64,000 nucleotides of DNA from NCBI GenBank assembly GCA_964653595.1, contig CAZZHH010000005.1:1-64000 (forward strand), read 5' to 3'. Of this stretch, positions 21,901 to 28,100 are shown in pieces. The notes under the pieces are model-generated. The model saw only the letters and a list, made by a program, of their open reading frames with translations. It ran no database searches and was not told the origin of the DNA. This DNA is from JBAXTE01 sp964653595 (GTDB lineage Bacteria > Bacteroidota > Bacteroidia > Bacteroidales > WCHB1-69). Position numbers and translations under genes: made by a program. Position 1 is the first letter of the stretch; every line of letters begins with the position of its first letter.

Positions 21901-24059
21901 TATATCTCAATGTGGTTGCACAAGCAATCCCAGCTCCAACCTATCAATGGTATGGTCCATCGGGATTGATTGCTGGTGCTACTTCTGATACACTTTACCT
22001 TAACAATGCTCAGGTGACTGATGCTGGAACATATTATTGTGAAGTGATGTCATTCTGTGATACCGTTGCTACTCCAAATATACAAGTTGGCGTACTGCAA
22101 AATATCATCGCTGCAACTACAATTTCAGGAACATCCTATCGATGTCAAGGTGCTGGATTTGATATGTATACATCTGATGCTCAAAATGTGTTGATAAACA
22201 GCTGGACGATGACACCTCCAGAAGCCGGAACGATTAATCCAATAACTGGTTTTGTCTCATGGAACTCTGCATTTGCTGGTACAGCACAAATCAGCGTGGA
22301 TAATATCGGATGTAATGCTACTACCGCTATTTCTATGTCTGTAGTTGTAGACACAGCAGTTGTTGCTCCTGTCATCAGTGGAACTATTACCCGATGTGAA
22401 GGGGTTGGCACAGATCAATATGTTGCAGTTTCACCAGGAGCTACTTCTTTTATTTGGAGTATTTCCAATGCTGGCGGATCATCCATCGATGTCAACACTG
22501 GATTGGTAACATGGGATTCTACTTTTATCGGCACAGCAACAATTTATGCCTATGCAAATGGATGTGGAGGACCTTCTGAATTGGGTCAGTTGTCTGTTAT
22601 TACAATAGACTCTGTTCTATTATCACAATCTGGATCTCAACATTGGTGTGAAAATGACTCTAATGCACTCTGGGTTTCCCCAATGCCTAATTCTGGAAGC
22701 AGTTTCCAATGGTTTGATCAATTGGGTGAAATATCTGGTGCAACGGATAGCATCTTAGTTTTTAATCCAACCATAGCAATACATCAAGGTGCTTACTATT
22801 GTAGAGTAGTAACTGTTTGTGGCGACACCATATATTCAGCTCCTGATACAATTACAATACATCCTAATCCGATGGTCGACTTTTTAATATCAGGGGTTTG
22901 TAGACTCGATTCTACTAACTTTATCAATTTATCTACAATTACCGATGGTACCCTAAGTTATGAGTGGATGTTTGGAGATGGTGCTTCATCTACTAATTTA
23001 AATCCAACACATACCTATTTAACGGCGGATACTTTTAGTGTTGTGCTTACTGCAACATCATCATGGGGTTGTTCATCGTCTTCTAGTCAATTGCTGATTA
23101 TTCATGAACTACCTCAAGGAAACATCACAACCATTGGCGATTCATGTAATAACAGCGGAACAGGTAGTATTATCATTTCACCAACATTTGGAACACCACC
23201 ATTCAGCTATCTATTAAATGGTGGAGGAAGTCAGCTAGATAGTGTTTTCACACCACTTCCATCTGGCACTTACTTAGTTACAATCGTTGATAGCAATAAT
23301 TGTAAGTCAACAATGTCGGCATTGATAACACAACCTAATATTCTAAAAACTCATATTTATCCAAATAATGTATTGTGCTACGACGACTCAAGTGGCGTTG
23401 CCAATTTAGAAGTTACTGGTGGAACTCAACCTTATCAATACATTTGGTCAAATGGACAAACTGGGGAAAATTTAACCAATGTTCCTATTGGTACTTATGG
23501 AGTTTATGTATTAGATGCCAACGGGTGCTTTGCAATAGATTCTGTTACACTTATTCAACCCAATCCGTTAATTGTCGATTCATTAGTAATTCAAACATCA
23601 TGTACGCAATTAAATGATGGGAAAATCTTTGTCTTTGTAAGTGGAGGTACCGGATATTATGACTATTTATGGTCTAACGGATCTATCACAGATTCAATCG
23701 TAAACTTAGCACCAAATATCTACCAACTAACGGTTACTGATGGAAATGGCTGTAAGTCAATTCACGATTATGAAATAAGTATCAACAACAACGAGTGCTT
23801 AACCATATGGAGCTCTTTCAGTCCAGATGGTGATGGCACCAACGAGGTTTGGAATATCGGAAGAATTGATTTATACCCAAACAATGTTGTTCAAATATTT
23901 AATAGATGGGGAGCGCAGCTTTTTGAATCTAAAGGATATCAACAACCATGGGACGGAACTTGGAATAATAAACCACTTCCTGCTGAAACTTACTATTATG
24001 TGATTAATTTAGGTGATGGCTCAAGTCCAATAACTGGAACGGTAACAATAATAAGATAA
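3939..24059 (+). CDS. Giant T9SS-secreted repeat protein (6706 aa), adhesin-like, type B C-terminal domain
   Basis: The start at 3939 gives a good signal peptide: basic residues, the hydrophobic stretch IFLFTFLFLNTTLLFA, and likely cleavage after Ala37. Residues 41-5790 are about 59 tandem units of ~97 residues. A typical unit has xPxITRxPDxDxVCxGT, SATITPGSGGxGCxD, a WSAW motif, EIRAFRGNC and SGCxSSDT, ending W-hydrophobic-hydrophobic. Residues 5791-6311 are about six Ig/PKD-like domains, 6312-6392 a PKD domain (MFGDGASS), 6393-6618 three SprB-type repeats, and 6619-6706 a gliding-motility-associated C-terminal domain (SFSPDGDGTNEVWN, IFNRWGAQLFES, PWDGTWNN). The last is the signal for T9SS export and surface attachment. 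A PorP/SprF gene follows, as with SprB and SprF. A role as a surface filament or adhesin is inferred; ligand and enzymatic function are unknown. No frameshift interrupts the 20 kb frame. Confidence 0.9.
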   Translation: MKILSTLFFSKKIKGNTPFKKIFLFTFLFLNTTLLFAVVSPPGITKTPNVATVCRGSALSVSLTGIPVGGCTCNYQQQYMLPGESTWTSMAVGASIVPNATGTAQIRARIQCTGGVGCDTSAWAVVSWNVVDLPSTPTTISRFPDSDLCIGATATAIASGSTGGTGSCYYVYTFWHAGRSQGTYSTTNSQVADTVSTLYAKARFYCDGYGCDTSNFASTSWTIAPDPLAPTLVKNPNLDSVCIGAIVTVNFSSNTGGTGTCVDLFRYSDDGGITWSTWSTTVPNVTVTNIGQIVKIQGKKECDGPGCNSSDISEVVWKGLDDPIWGPISLSEDSLCVGGQVTMNATVLGGSGGTIRWHRYYTPPYTTLQVTSPNTPPSARTYYYYPQYIANPINSGCNLDTGSNKKLVVVSDPSWSSISATPANECLGASISLGVNLNGGLSGGTVSWIRDTISSFITPIMVASPDVPTFPDAYYYRPRYNPPANPRGCNLADGTARTVNLYPLPIAQTITGVPVSGTTVCLGATISATFSGGTNSIGSEVNEYQYSTNGGISWTNYTPGSAITTTTVGTNIIQIRTRKVATGTYCISDWNVSTWNVSAGLVAPSLNTKTPNITSVCAGTNVQATINPGNGGVGCTDVIEYSINNGVSWNSYTSGVVINTALASEVIIRGWRGNCDASSGCANTSIVEIARWTVTPPVVAATLTPAGGQVCAGTPVSATINTPGSGGSGCSDLFQSRYRSSGVWSAWTSYTPGNTISSTGRDSIQIRSIRSCDALSGCADTIKYNWVVNNYTVTSPTLTKLPNVATVCEGTMVSASLLTPGSGGNGCSDFFQYRTNNGSWSAWASYTMGTNIPTSGLSNVEIRTWRANCLLGGICGDSTINTYSWTIVSQVQDPNITRYPLTTIICNSDTVRGTITWGGGGSGCTNFAQYRLKTGTTWSAWYAYTSNQNILANGRTEIEIKAWTGNCTSGTGCTASDTAIENWVVSPNLINPTLNRIPNRTSICQEEFASATLNSAGSGGINCSDVFEYRVNNGSWSSWQPYTLGMNILGTGLSSIEIRGYRGNCDPGSSCNPPSPYVISWTVIPTSIEPTITRVPDQDEVCSGTTVSATITPGSGGISCFDYRQYRYFNGSTWSSWTSYTSGNPISTNGRTTIQIRVFRACQPTTGCLSTDTSMVEWDIVTGITHPTMSKSPNLDTVCQGVSISATIATAGSGGIGCSDVYEYRIKVGGSWNSWGPYTPGTIINTDLSTEGVEIRTNRTNCSSGITCGSATGNTYSWVVVPLPIAPGITRVPNSDFLCTGQTASVTTTPGSGYSCSDYFQYRRYNGSSWSAWAFYPAGYNIPSTGYQTIEVRGFNRNCNSSSGCTPDTNVVSWTISPTIIAPALTKNPNVASVCEGSNVSATITGGSGGIDCVNLAEYTFDGINWFAYTSGTNINTSGATSVTIRAFRDNCNPAVPCPSSDTVSVSWVISSQAIPPSITRLPDVDFVCQGASVSGNITIGSGGFGCNDVYQYRTHNGTSWSSWNSYPIGFNISTTGKTQIEIRVYRPCSGSGCLNTDTTNVHWDVDATIVNPTLAKNPNTSSVCDGTNVSATVATPGSGGNGCSDVLESSIDGGVTWSPYFAGSLINTSGLTTVRIRAYRGNCITGGCIPTDTNSVTWTITTAPTEPIITRIPDLDDVCYGTPISATITPGTGGTGCQNYSQYRIFNGSTWTTWYNYSSGNNIVYPTNAVTIQIRAYRGSCTSGCASSDTATTSWNIIQGMVNPILTKNPNTATVVENTNVSATITVPGSNGNGCLDVLQYRVDIGSGYGVWTAYTAGDPIPSGGLTAVQIRGYRGNCAGGDICPPTDTTLYTWLVVQGPQAPDIIRIPDLDDICTGTPISATITINGGGVGCTDYSQYRTYNGTTWSSWTNYTSGNNIPYPVGTTQVELRAFRGNCDPVSGDLSSDTTLVSWNIFPTLENPILSKNPNVAAVCSGINVAATIQTAGSGGTSCSDLLEYRVNNGSGFSSWQSYIAGDPIPTAGNIEIQVRGFRGGCLSGLVCPPADTTIYSWTISAEPIAPLITRNPDLDDVCNGTALSATITPGSGGSGCAEFYQSRQYNGTTWTAWTSYTSGVNIVYAANITRIELRAFRGNCNPASGCTSSDTTTTFWNILPKLVRPQITKLPSLAAVCQGVDVSASITTPGSGGIGCSDIMEYRTNNGSGFGAWTPYVPGNMIATLGLTGVEIRANRENCTSGDECPAADTIVSWIVNDGPTAPQLARVPNQNSVCRNTNISASVVSGSGGDGCTDVIEYRLFNGSTWSTWIAYTPSSNIGYLANTDQVEVRGYRAYCDIASGCTSSDTNLVSWFITDNLVNPTLQRNPNIDSVCTGINVSASILTPGSGGIGCSDILEYRVNSGTGYSSWFAYGENDLIPTVGYTEIQVRGYIGNCSGGDECPPADTTIYTWIVNPSLTAPTITRNPNQDIVCRGTALSATIIPGFGGNGCTEYYQYRLFNGSTWTAWSNYASGNNIAYNPSDVQVQVRAYRGNCNVASGCLASDTNIVTWSIQNYLINPILEKHPDVTSVCEVSDVYATISVPGSGGTGCSDVLEYRTNSGSGFSSWLPYTASDLIPTAGFTEIQVRGFIGNCVSGDECPPADTTIYSWTIQAAPIAPTITRVPNTDDVCSTTPISATVIPGSGGTGCTETAQYRLFNGTTWGAWTAYTSGNNIPYIASTQTVEVRVFRGNCNPMSGCLSSDTNTVSWNIIKSLVNPILTQVPAITTVCQGTDVSATIQTPGSGGVGCSDILEYRINNGAGFGAWFSYNAGDPLPTFGLTGIEIRGFTGNCTNGSQCPPADTTIYSWSVATPLVAPLITPTPNLDTVCRGTLLSATIIAGTGGSGCVDTYQKRTFNGTTWSAWSAYVSGANIVYAANITQVEVRAFRGGCTALAGCVNSDTNTVHWSISEQPVNPVLTKTPNTLTVCDGTLVSAAVTTPGSGGSGCMDAFDYRTFDGTTWSAWTEYIPTMQIVTTGITQVQIIAYRENCDAGSFCTPPPADTVSWLVVPQPTDPNILRNPDVNTICFGGALSATVTPGTGGALCTNYSQYRTYNGTTWSAWTNYTSGNNIAYGATITRVEVRAFRSNCDPLSNCLASDTSVVAWDIVAQPIGPVMAKVPNVTGICEGIDVSATLTTPGTGGVGCSDIFEYRTNNGFGFSAWQSYTPGNLLGSSGLTQIEIRSYRGGCTSGTCNQSTPVVFNWTVTTVPTAPVLTAVPSSTTVCQGTQVSATAIAGTGGMGCSDVYQYRTFNGSTWTAWLSYTPANMISTVGVQHVDIRGYRSCDPASGCLSLDTSMVSWDVFANIVSPIMTKVPNVNTVCEGINVSATLVSSGSGGTGCTDVFEYSTDGGTSWLTYTPGNPISTVGLTNVQIHFYRGGCPDALLCGSAPTTFTWNVVPPIVAPTLTKTPDLLSLCEGTALKAIVSAGSGGSTCSDVVEFRTFNGTVWTAWAPYVSNTNINSVGISALEIRAYRGNCDASSSCIASDTNQVTWNVFPQPVAPVLAKLPNTATVCEGTNVSASLTSAGTGGSNCSDVIQYRTNNGSGYGAWAPYTPPTAIPTTGLTAVQIISYRGNCEPGSLCIQTAVDTITWTTAPALTDPTITRVPDSDTLCTSAVISAIVTPATGGTGCTNYSQYRMLVGAIWTGWINYTSGNIINHGANVSEVQVRAFRGNCTPASGCGSSDTAFVNWIFSQEPTGPVLQKNPDLTTICEGSTVNATVITPGTGGDDCSDVINYRVNNGSGYGAWMPYTPGTPIATTGLTRIQIVSYRGNCNPLAGCTQSTADSILWLVIPEPTNPIVTRTPDEDTLCRGTLLSATITNGNGGDGCTNYSESRTFDGTTWSAWTNYTSGAIVPYANNIVRVEVRAYRGNCTVGAGCDGSDTVSVFWNINPQPVAPIFAKNPDVAGVCTGTSVSATVTTPGSGGVGCTDNSEYRIHNGTSWSAWLSYTAGTSIVTTGLTQVEIRSWRGACPIVGCISTDTTTLSWVVNATTTEPTIIRVPDQDLVCQGTLVSATINSGTGGSGCNDVSEFRTLTSAVWTAWTPYISTNTINTVGIDSVEIRSYRLCPPATGCPSTDTTLIAWKIANTIIMPVLAKVPNTDSICETTMISAPMVTPGSGGTGCADIYEISTNGGGTWSAYTPGTMINSVGLTDVRIRFTRGGCPEATLCGSTPVEFKWIIVPQATEPLIVKNPNIEGVCEGTPLSGTITPGSGGVGCTDTYESRTNNGIAWSAWTAYTSGSNINTAGIDTVQIRVFRGNCNTLSGCFSTDTTIITWNVYPQPIAPVLLEDPNTTIVCQGTDVSATLVTPGSGGAGCSDVIEYRVDNGAGYGAWAPYTPPTLIPTTGVTAVQIISYRGNCDVSSLCVQTPVDTITWNTVPPVTDPIIVRNPDIDTLCSSTVVSATITPASGGIGCINYSKFRMKVGAIWTGWINYTSGNVIPHGVNVSEIQIRAYRGNCDLESGCGSSDTVTAGWVFTPDPIGPVLQRNPDISPVCDGSNVSATLITPGTGGSGCSDIFNFRTDNGSGYGAWATYVPGTDISTAGLTRVQIVSKRGNCNPTANCTESQADTIFWIVIPGATAPTIARTPNIDTICNSSVISANITNGTGGSGCSNISEYRMFDGITWSAWTNYINNTAIPYPALTTQIEVRAYRGNCDALAGCVSSDTTVVNWVVAPQPINPTLNKLPDVVTVCEGTNVWATIATPGSGGVGCSDVFEYRTKTGAVYSAWAPYTLGTNINTIGYTAVQIISMRGNCDPLGLCTPPPADTIMWLVVTQPQDPIIVRAPNNDTVCNAVPLSATITNGIGGIGCVNFSQYRVYNGTSWSAWSDYVSGDNIPYGTTDTEVEVRAWRGDCSTATGCLASDTITANWIIAPTLIRPIISKVPDTDSICSGDVRAEIAIVGSGGLGCSDVYEYRIDNGAGYGAWSTYIPGTNIPTVGVTAVQIHAYRGNCSGSGCVATADTTVTWIMTTPPIGPTIVRNPDQDIVCQGTMVNGIITPGTGGSPCGDVYEYRTQTAAVWGAWQPYTSATPIATLGIDSVEIRAYRLCNPIGGCSSTDTALVNWSVSSAVIMPVMTKVPAIAGVCDGTDVSAILVTPGSGGSAGCSDIYEYRTYSAGSWSALTSYTPGNLITTTGLDSVEIQYSRGGCPEALICNASGPSTFIWYVANQPIAPTIVRVPDLDSVCSDAMVSGAITAGTDGAGCSDIYEYRTHDGTTWTSWLPYVSAQNIAALGKTEIEIRVYRNNCLSGGGCTGSDTNSVHWAVMPPIVSPVLIRVPDVDIMCQNNFVQANLVTPGSGGAGCSDVFEYRTNNGSWSAWQTYVPGTAINSTGIDTIQIISYRGNCSTGSLCVTPPADTLSWNFVAPPTPPTIVRVPNNNICNSEAISAIITPGTGGLGCSDTYQYRTYDGTTWSIWLSYTSGNNIPYPANATQVEVRAFRANCNPASGCDIADTTFVNWQISVPIINPVIAKNPDIVGVCDGTPVSATVTTAGSGGLNCTDTFEYRINNGVGFGAWMPYIPATDIPTIGLTEVEIRASRDNCDPLNVCPPPAPQVLNWFVAPQPISPTVVKTPAVDSLCVGPDLYGTITPGSGGAGCVDVYEYRLQDTLGVWTAWMPYVSDSIIHTDTIRGAQIRVSRTNCFVGSGCTEPAPMQVEWMVFPQPITPVLTRIPDQDAVCETTLLTAIQTGDTGGVPPTTIQYFYENPGEWTWTPGNSFVPNANGMAYIKAKATSNGYGCIDSEWEWVSWIVDPKPIVTTPADQTICEGGSVQLDAVAEGGYGTYSFSWEMSTTSCAGPWTIIADSTRSSLVTGPLSDTTWYRVTTTQQATSCFDISNCITVFVKPAPTVTISGNTTVCSGGTTLTAMVGNEPNPVTYQWQYSTLASSPWVLTGSNSNTLTIPTVAGALYYQCIVFGDTIGCTATSAATLVQLGTIPVITYSSADTNVCNGQNLYLNVVAQAIPAPTYQWYGPSGLIAGATSDTLYLNNAQVTDAGTYYCEVMSFCDTVATPNIQVGVLQNIIAATTISGTSYRCQGAGFDMYTSDAQNVLINSWTMTPPEAGTINPITGFVSWNSAFAGTAQISVDNIGCNATTAISMSVVVDTAVVAPVISGTITRCEGVGTDQYVAVSPGATSFIWSISNAGGSSIDVNTGLVTWDSTFIGTATIYAYANGCGGPSELGQLSVITIDSVLLSQSGSQHWCENDSNALWVSPMPNSGSSFQWFDQLGEISGATDSILVFNPTIAIHQGAYYCRVVTVCGDTIYSAPDTITIHPNPMVDFLISGVCRLDSTNFINLSTITDGTLSYEWMFGDGASSTNLNPTHTYLTADTFSVVLTATSSWGCSSSSSQLLIIHELPQGNITTIGDSCNNSGTGSIIISPTFGTPPFSYLLNGGGSQLDSVFTPLPSGTYLVTIVDSNNCKSTMSALITQPNILKTHIYPNNVLCYDDSSGVANLEVTGGTQPYQYIWSNGQTGENLTNVPIGTYGVYVLDANGCFAIDSVTLIQPNPLIVDSLVIQTSCTQLNDGKIFVFVSGGTGYYDYLWSNGSITDSIVNLAPNIYQLTVTDGNGCKSIHDYEISINNNECLTIWSSFSPDGDGTNEVWNIGRIDLYPNNVVQIFNRWGAQLFESKGYQQPWDGTWNNKPLPAETYYYVINLGDGSSPITGTVTIIR
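8649..13082 (+). repeat. Zone of two-unit (A/B dimer) periodicity in the giant gene, units 17-31
   Basis: Here units alternate. A-type units open NPILTKNPN and have NNGSGFSSW with PPADTTIYSW. B-type units open APxITRxPDLDD and have FNGTTWSAW with SGCxSSDT. The repeat period is therefore two units, about 594 bases: unit 19 starts at 9225 and unit 21 at 9819. Confidence 0.75.
13674..16025 (+). repeat. First copy of an eight-unit higher-order repeat (units 34-41)
   Basis: Units 34-41 match units 42-49 in order at an offset of about 2352 bases. Diagnostic marks are the three-cysteine-region variant without RGN (YRSCDPASGC) in unit 34, RGGCPDALLCGS in unit 35, APYTPPT with VDTITW in unit 37 and GAIWTGWINYTSGN in unit 38. 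The similarity is above that between neighbouring units, so the block was duplicated as a whole. Confidence 0.75.
16026..18380 (+). repeat. Second copy of the eight-unit higher-order repeat (units 42-49)
   Basis: The same marks recur: YRLCPPATGC in unit 42, RGGCPEATLCGS in unit 43, APYTPPT with VDTITW in unit 45 and GAIWTGWINYTSGN in unit 46. Length is 2355 bases against 2352 for the first copy. A third, looser echo starts at unit 52 (18969) with YRLCNPIGGC then RGGCPEALIC, offset by ten units. Confidence 0.72.
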
Positions 24060-24071
24060 AAATACATAATA

Positions 24072-24100
24072 AAGGATGTAGCATATAAGGCTACATCCTT
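24072..24100 (+). terminator. Hairpin between the giant adhesin gene and the PorP/SprF gene
   Basis: An 11-base perfect stem (AAGGATGTAGC with GCTACATCCTT) and a seven-base loop begins 13 bases after the giant gene's stop. There is no strong T-run after it, so it may be a weak terminator or a processing/stability element that sets different levels of the adhesin and the downstream gene. Confidence 0.6.
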
Positions 24101-24145
24101 ATCTTTAAAATGAACGAAGTGAATAAACAACAAAATAATACGGTG

Positions 24146-25087
24146 ATGAAAAAAATTGTAACACTATCTTTTTTAACTTTCATGAGCATATTTCTATTTG
24201 GTCAGCAGGTCTCATTAAATAGCCATTATATGCTCAACGACTTTGTGCTAAATCCAGCATTTGCAGGAGTACGTAAAGATATTATCCCTTTAACACTTAC
24301 TATTCGAAAACAGTGGGCTGGATTTAATGGTGCGCCTATCACTCAACATTTTTCAGGAAATGCCGACGTAGGTGGCAACTTTGGAATGGGAATTCATTTT
24401 TTTAATGATTTAACCGGTCCTACAAGAAGAACAGGGTTTAATTTTGCTACATCTTATAACATTCCCCTTGATTATTCTCGTAAACATTCCTTAAGATTTG
24501 GCCTTTCTTTTATCCTTTTCGAACATGTTTATGATAGAAATAAACTCACTTATGAGGAACCTAATGACAATACAATAGATCAATTATATAATCAAAATAT
24601 CATCCCAGATGCAAACTTTGGAATGCTTTACACCAAAGATACTACCATTTATGCCGGTTTTTCGGTATGGAACCTCATTCAAAGTAGAGCCGATTTGAGT
24701 AATGTAAGGGATGCATACAATAATAAAATAAATAGATTATACTATTTTTATGGTGGATATAACTACGCAATCGATGCTAATTGGATGTTAAAACCATCTA
24801 TGTTGCTTCAATTTCAAGCAAATGCTCCAGCCTCATTTGATATTAATGTGATAACAAAATATCAAAATATGTATTGGGGAGGCCTATCATACAGATATAA
24901 TGACGCGATCGCTATCATTATTGGTATTGATTGGAATAAATTCACCTTTGCATATTCTTATGATGTTACTACTTCTGATATTAAAAAATACAGCTCAGGA
25001 TCTCATGAGATTACTTTAGGATATGCGTTAAATGGCTCAGGATTACGCTTCTTAGATCGCCTTAATCGAAAAAAAAGTAGTTACTAG
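24146..25087 (+). CDS. PorP/SprF-family T9SS outer-membrane protein
   Basis: Starting at the ATG at 24146 gives 313 residues and a signal peptide MKKIVTLSFLTFMSIFLFGQ; an upstream ATG at 24110 would add 12 hydrophilic residues. The mature protein opens QQVSLNSHYMLNDFVLNPAF, the hallmark of the PorP/SprF family, in which YxxNxxxxNPAxAG is conserved. The rest is beta-strand rich (FGMGIHFFNDLTGPTRRTGF, SLRFGLSF, FGMLY) as expected of a 14-strand barrel. SprF is needed for secretion or surface display of the adhesin SprB in Flavobacterium, and PorP-like proteins are often encoded next to their type B cargo. Its position between two large type B cargo genes suggests it serves one or both. Confidence 0.88.
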   Translation: MKKIVTLSFLTFMSIFLFGQQVSLNSHYMLNDFVLNPAFAGVRKDIIPLTLTIRKQWAGFNGAPITQHFSGNADVGGNFGMGIHFFNDLTGPTRRTGFNFATSYNIPLDYSRKHSLRFGLSFILFEHVYDRNKLTYEEPNDNTIDQLYNQNIIPDANFGMLYTKDTTIYAGFSVWNLIQSRADLSNVRDAYNNKINRLYYFYGGYNYAIDANWMLKPSMLLQFQANAPASFDINVITKYQNMYWGGLSYRYNDAIAIIIGIDWNKFTFAYSYDVTTSDIKKYSSGSHEITLGYALNGSGLRFLDRLNRKKSSY

Positions 25088-25156
25088 TAATCGCTTTGTT
25101 GTTTGTTCACTTATTCATTCGCTAGAAATTAAAATATATACTTGATCTTCAAATAT

Positions 25157-28100
25157 ATGAAAACAAAAATACAATTCATTTTAATATTTATATTTTGGTT
25201 GTTTGTTGGCAACTCCGAACTTTTCTCCCAGGGGGCCACATGTCCAACAGCAGCTCCATTCTGCTCGGATACAACTATTACCTTTGCCGCTGGTACTAAC
25301 AACGGAGACGTTGGTACGATGGGTTGTCTATATAATAGCCCCAATCCTGCATGGTACTATTTTCAAGTGTTACAACCTGGAAGAATTAATATTCACTTAT
25401 GGACTCAACCACAACAAGATATGGACTTTATTTGTTGGGGCCCATTTAATGCCGGAAATATTCTTGATTTAATGAGCCAAAACACTTGCAGTCAGCTTCT
25501 CACTAATTGTGGTGGGTGCAATAACCATGGTCCAGAATTTGGAGTCAACCCTGCAAATCTTGGGGGTTATCCAGTTGGAAACATCGTAGATTGTAGCTAT
25601 TCTCCTATGGATGAAGAGTATGTTCACATTCCAAATGCCCAAAATGGTCAGTGGTATATTTTCTTAATTGCAAACTATTCAAATCAACCTTGTAATATCA
25701 ATTTCATGAGTGATCTTTCAAGTACTGGAAGCTCAAATTGTAATATCCTTATCCCTGCTGAAGCTTATGGTGATATTGTTTGTGAAGGAGACACTGCTAG
25801 ACTTAGATCGGTATATACAAACTCTCAATACACATATACCTGGACTGGACCCAACGGATTTTATCAATCGGGACCAAATCCAGATGTAATAATTCCCAAT
25901 GTAGCTTTGTCTGCTGAAGGCACCTATTCTTTAACTTATTCCACCGTTGATTCTACTGGCTCCCCTGCCTATTGTGATTTAGTGGTTCACCCAAAATCAA
26001 CTTTATTGACTCCAGTTTATGATACCATTTTCTTTGGTGAAATTGACACTATCTCTGTTTCGCCCAGTGATACATATTCTTGGAATACTGGTTATACCGG
26101 AAACCCATTAATTGTTACTCCTATTCAAAGTCAAAATTATATGGTTACTGCCACCACTGTGTTTGGTTGTGTCAGTGCGCTTATAGCACATGTTAAAGTA
26201 ATCAATGCACCCATTATCGAAAGAACACCAGATGTAAATCACATTTGTCAAGGATTGCCTGTTTGGGCAGATGTTACCTATCGTATGACTACGCTCGCTT
26301 GTACCGATGTTTTTGAGATTCGAAAGAAAGATACCAATAATGTATGGACTTCTTGGATGCCTTATGTTGCTAATGATACCATCCACTCAGACACACTTTT
26401 AGGGATTGAATTGCGAGCTTACCAACTTACCTGCAACGATGCCGGTAACCTCTTCAACTCCGATACATCCTATGTCTCGTGGATCGTACATCCACAAATC
26501 ACACGGGCATCCTATGTGCGCATTCCAGAAGAATCTGGTATATGTCTAGGTGCGTCACTTACTTTGGAAGTGGACACAACATACGGTATTCCTATTGTGA
26601 TGGAGTATCAATATCAGCCTCCAACCGTTTCAAGTTGGACCAACGGCAATACTTTCACCCCCGTCGATCCAGGATTGGCATGGATCAGAGGGAGAGTCGC
26701 AAGCGGGAATTACGGTTGTTTGACTACCGAATGGGATTGGTTTTCTTGGTTAGTACAACCTCAACCTCAAATTTTAGGTCTGGCATCGCAACAACTTTGC
26801 CCAAATCAATCCGTTACACTCACCGCAAATGTAGTGGATGGGTATGGCACTACTTTTTACAAATGGGAAAAATCTGGTTTCGATTGTTCTGGTGTTTGGG
26901 ATACTATTCCTGGAATGGATACGGCTATCATGCAAACTCCGATCCTCGACACTACCGTTTATTACAGACTTCAGGTTACCCAATCTGGTTTCAATTGTGC
27001 TACTACTTCCGATTGCATCATTCTTCAAGTAAATCCATCCCCAGTTATTACCATAGTAAATGATACTACTGTTTGTGCTACATCTATGCTTACTGTGGTA
27101 TCCACTGTGGTTGATGGCGCTGGAACTAGCCATTATCAATACCAATTTAGATATCATTCCGTCGATCCATGGACAAACGTAGGGGTTGATAATGACACAC
27201 TTCAAATTCCAAATGTTACACAAAATATGGAAATTCGCTGCCTATTAACTCAATCGGGTATGGGTTGTTATGATACTAGTAATGTGATAACTGTCCATGT
27301 AAATACACCACCAACCATCACGCAACAACCAATTTCGTTCGATGGTTGTGATGGATTTACAGCCCAATTTACTGTAACTGCTATTGCCAATCCTTCTCCA
27401 TCTTACCAGTGGTTTGGACCTAATGGAATTATAATTACTGGTACTTCTAACATGCTAACTGTTAACCCGATTACCACTACCGACACAGGATATTATCATT
27501 GTGTGATATCAAACAGCTGTGGAATGGTACTATCCGATTCGGTTCATTTAAGCATCGTGCCAACTTATACCGCCCCTACAGCTATCATAGGAACTACTAA
27601 ACGGTGTGTTGGACTTGGATGGGATGTCTATTCCGCTGATCCTATCAATCCTGCATCCTACTCATGGTCTATTGCCCCTCCTGCTTGTGGAACCATACAT
27701 CCTACCACTGGCCAAGTGACATGGGATGCCCTATGGAACGGAACTGCAACTATAACCTTTCAATCTTCTGGGTGTGGACTGAATAATACTCTTACACTCA
27801 ATGTGACGAGTTATTTACCTGTGCAAAATCCAACCACAATTTTTGGAGATACATCACGTTGCCAAGGCTTTGGAACCTCCCAATACACTACCAATGCCGT
27901 AAACGACACCGCATTGGTTTGGTCGTTGATTAATGCTGGAAACAGCACGATCAATGTTACTTCTGGGTTGGTTTCTTGGGATCAGCAGTTCAACGGAATT
28001 GCAACCGTCAGCGTGTTTGCTCGTGGTTGTCAAGGTCCTACTGCCACTATCAGTCAAACAGTACATGTCCTTCCTGCTCCAATTATGCTAATTTCTGACT

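Noticed and set aside
4163..23617. Many open frames of 60-125 codons in other frames of the giant gene on both strands
   Set aside because: They recur in phase with the ~292-base repeat, have no family motifs and are shadows of the conserved repeat codons.
26479..27223. Long overlapping frames (194 codons plus, 149 codons minus) inside the short adhesin paralogue
   Set aside because: Composition is rich in Arg, His, Tyr and Cys as expected of out-of-frame reading, and the main frame is a recognisable Ig-like domain series.
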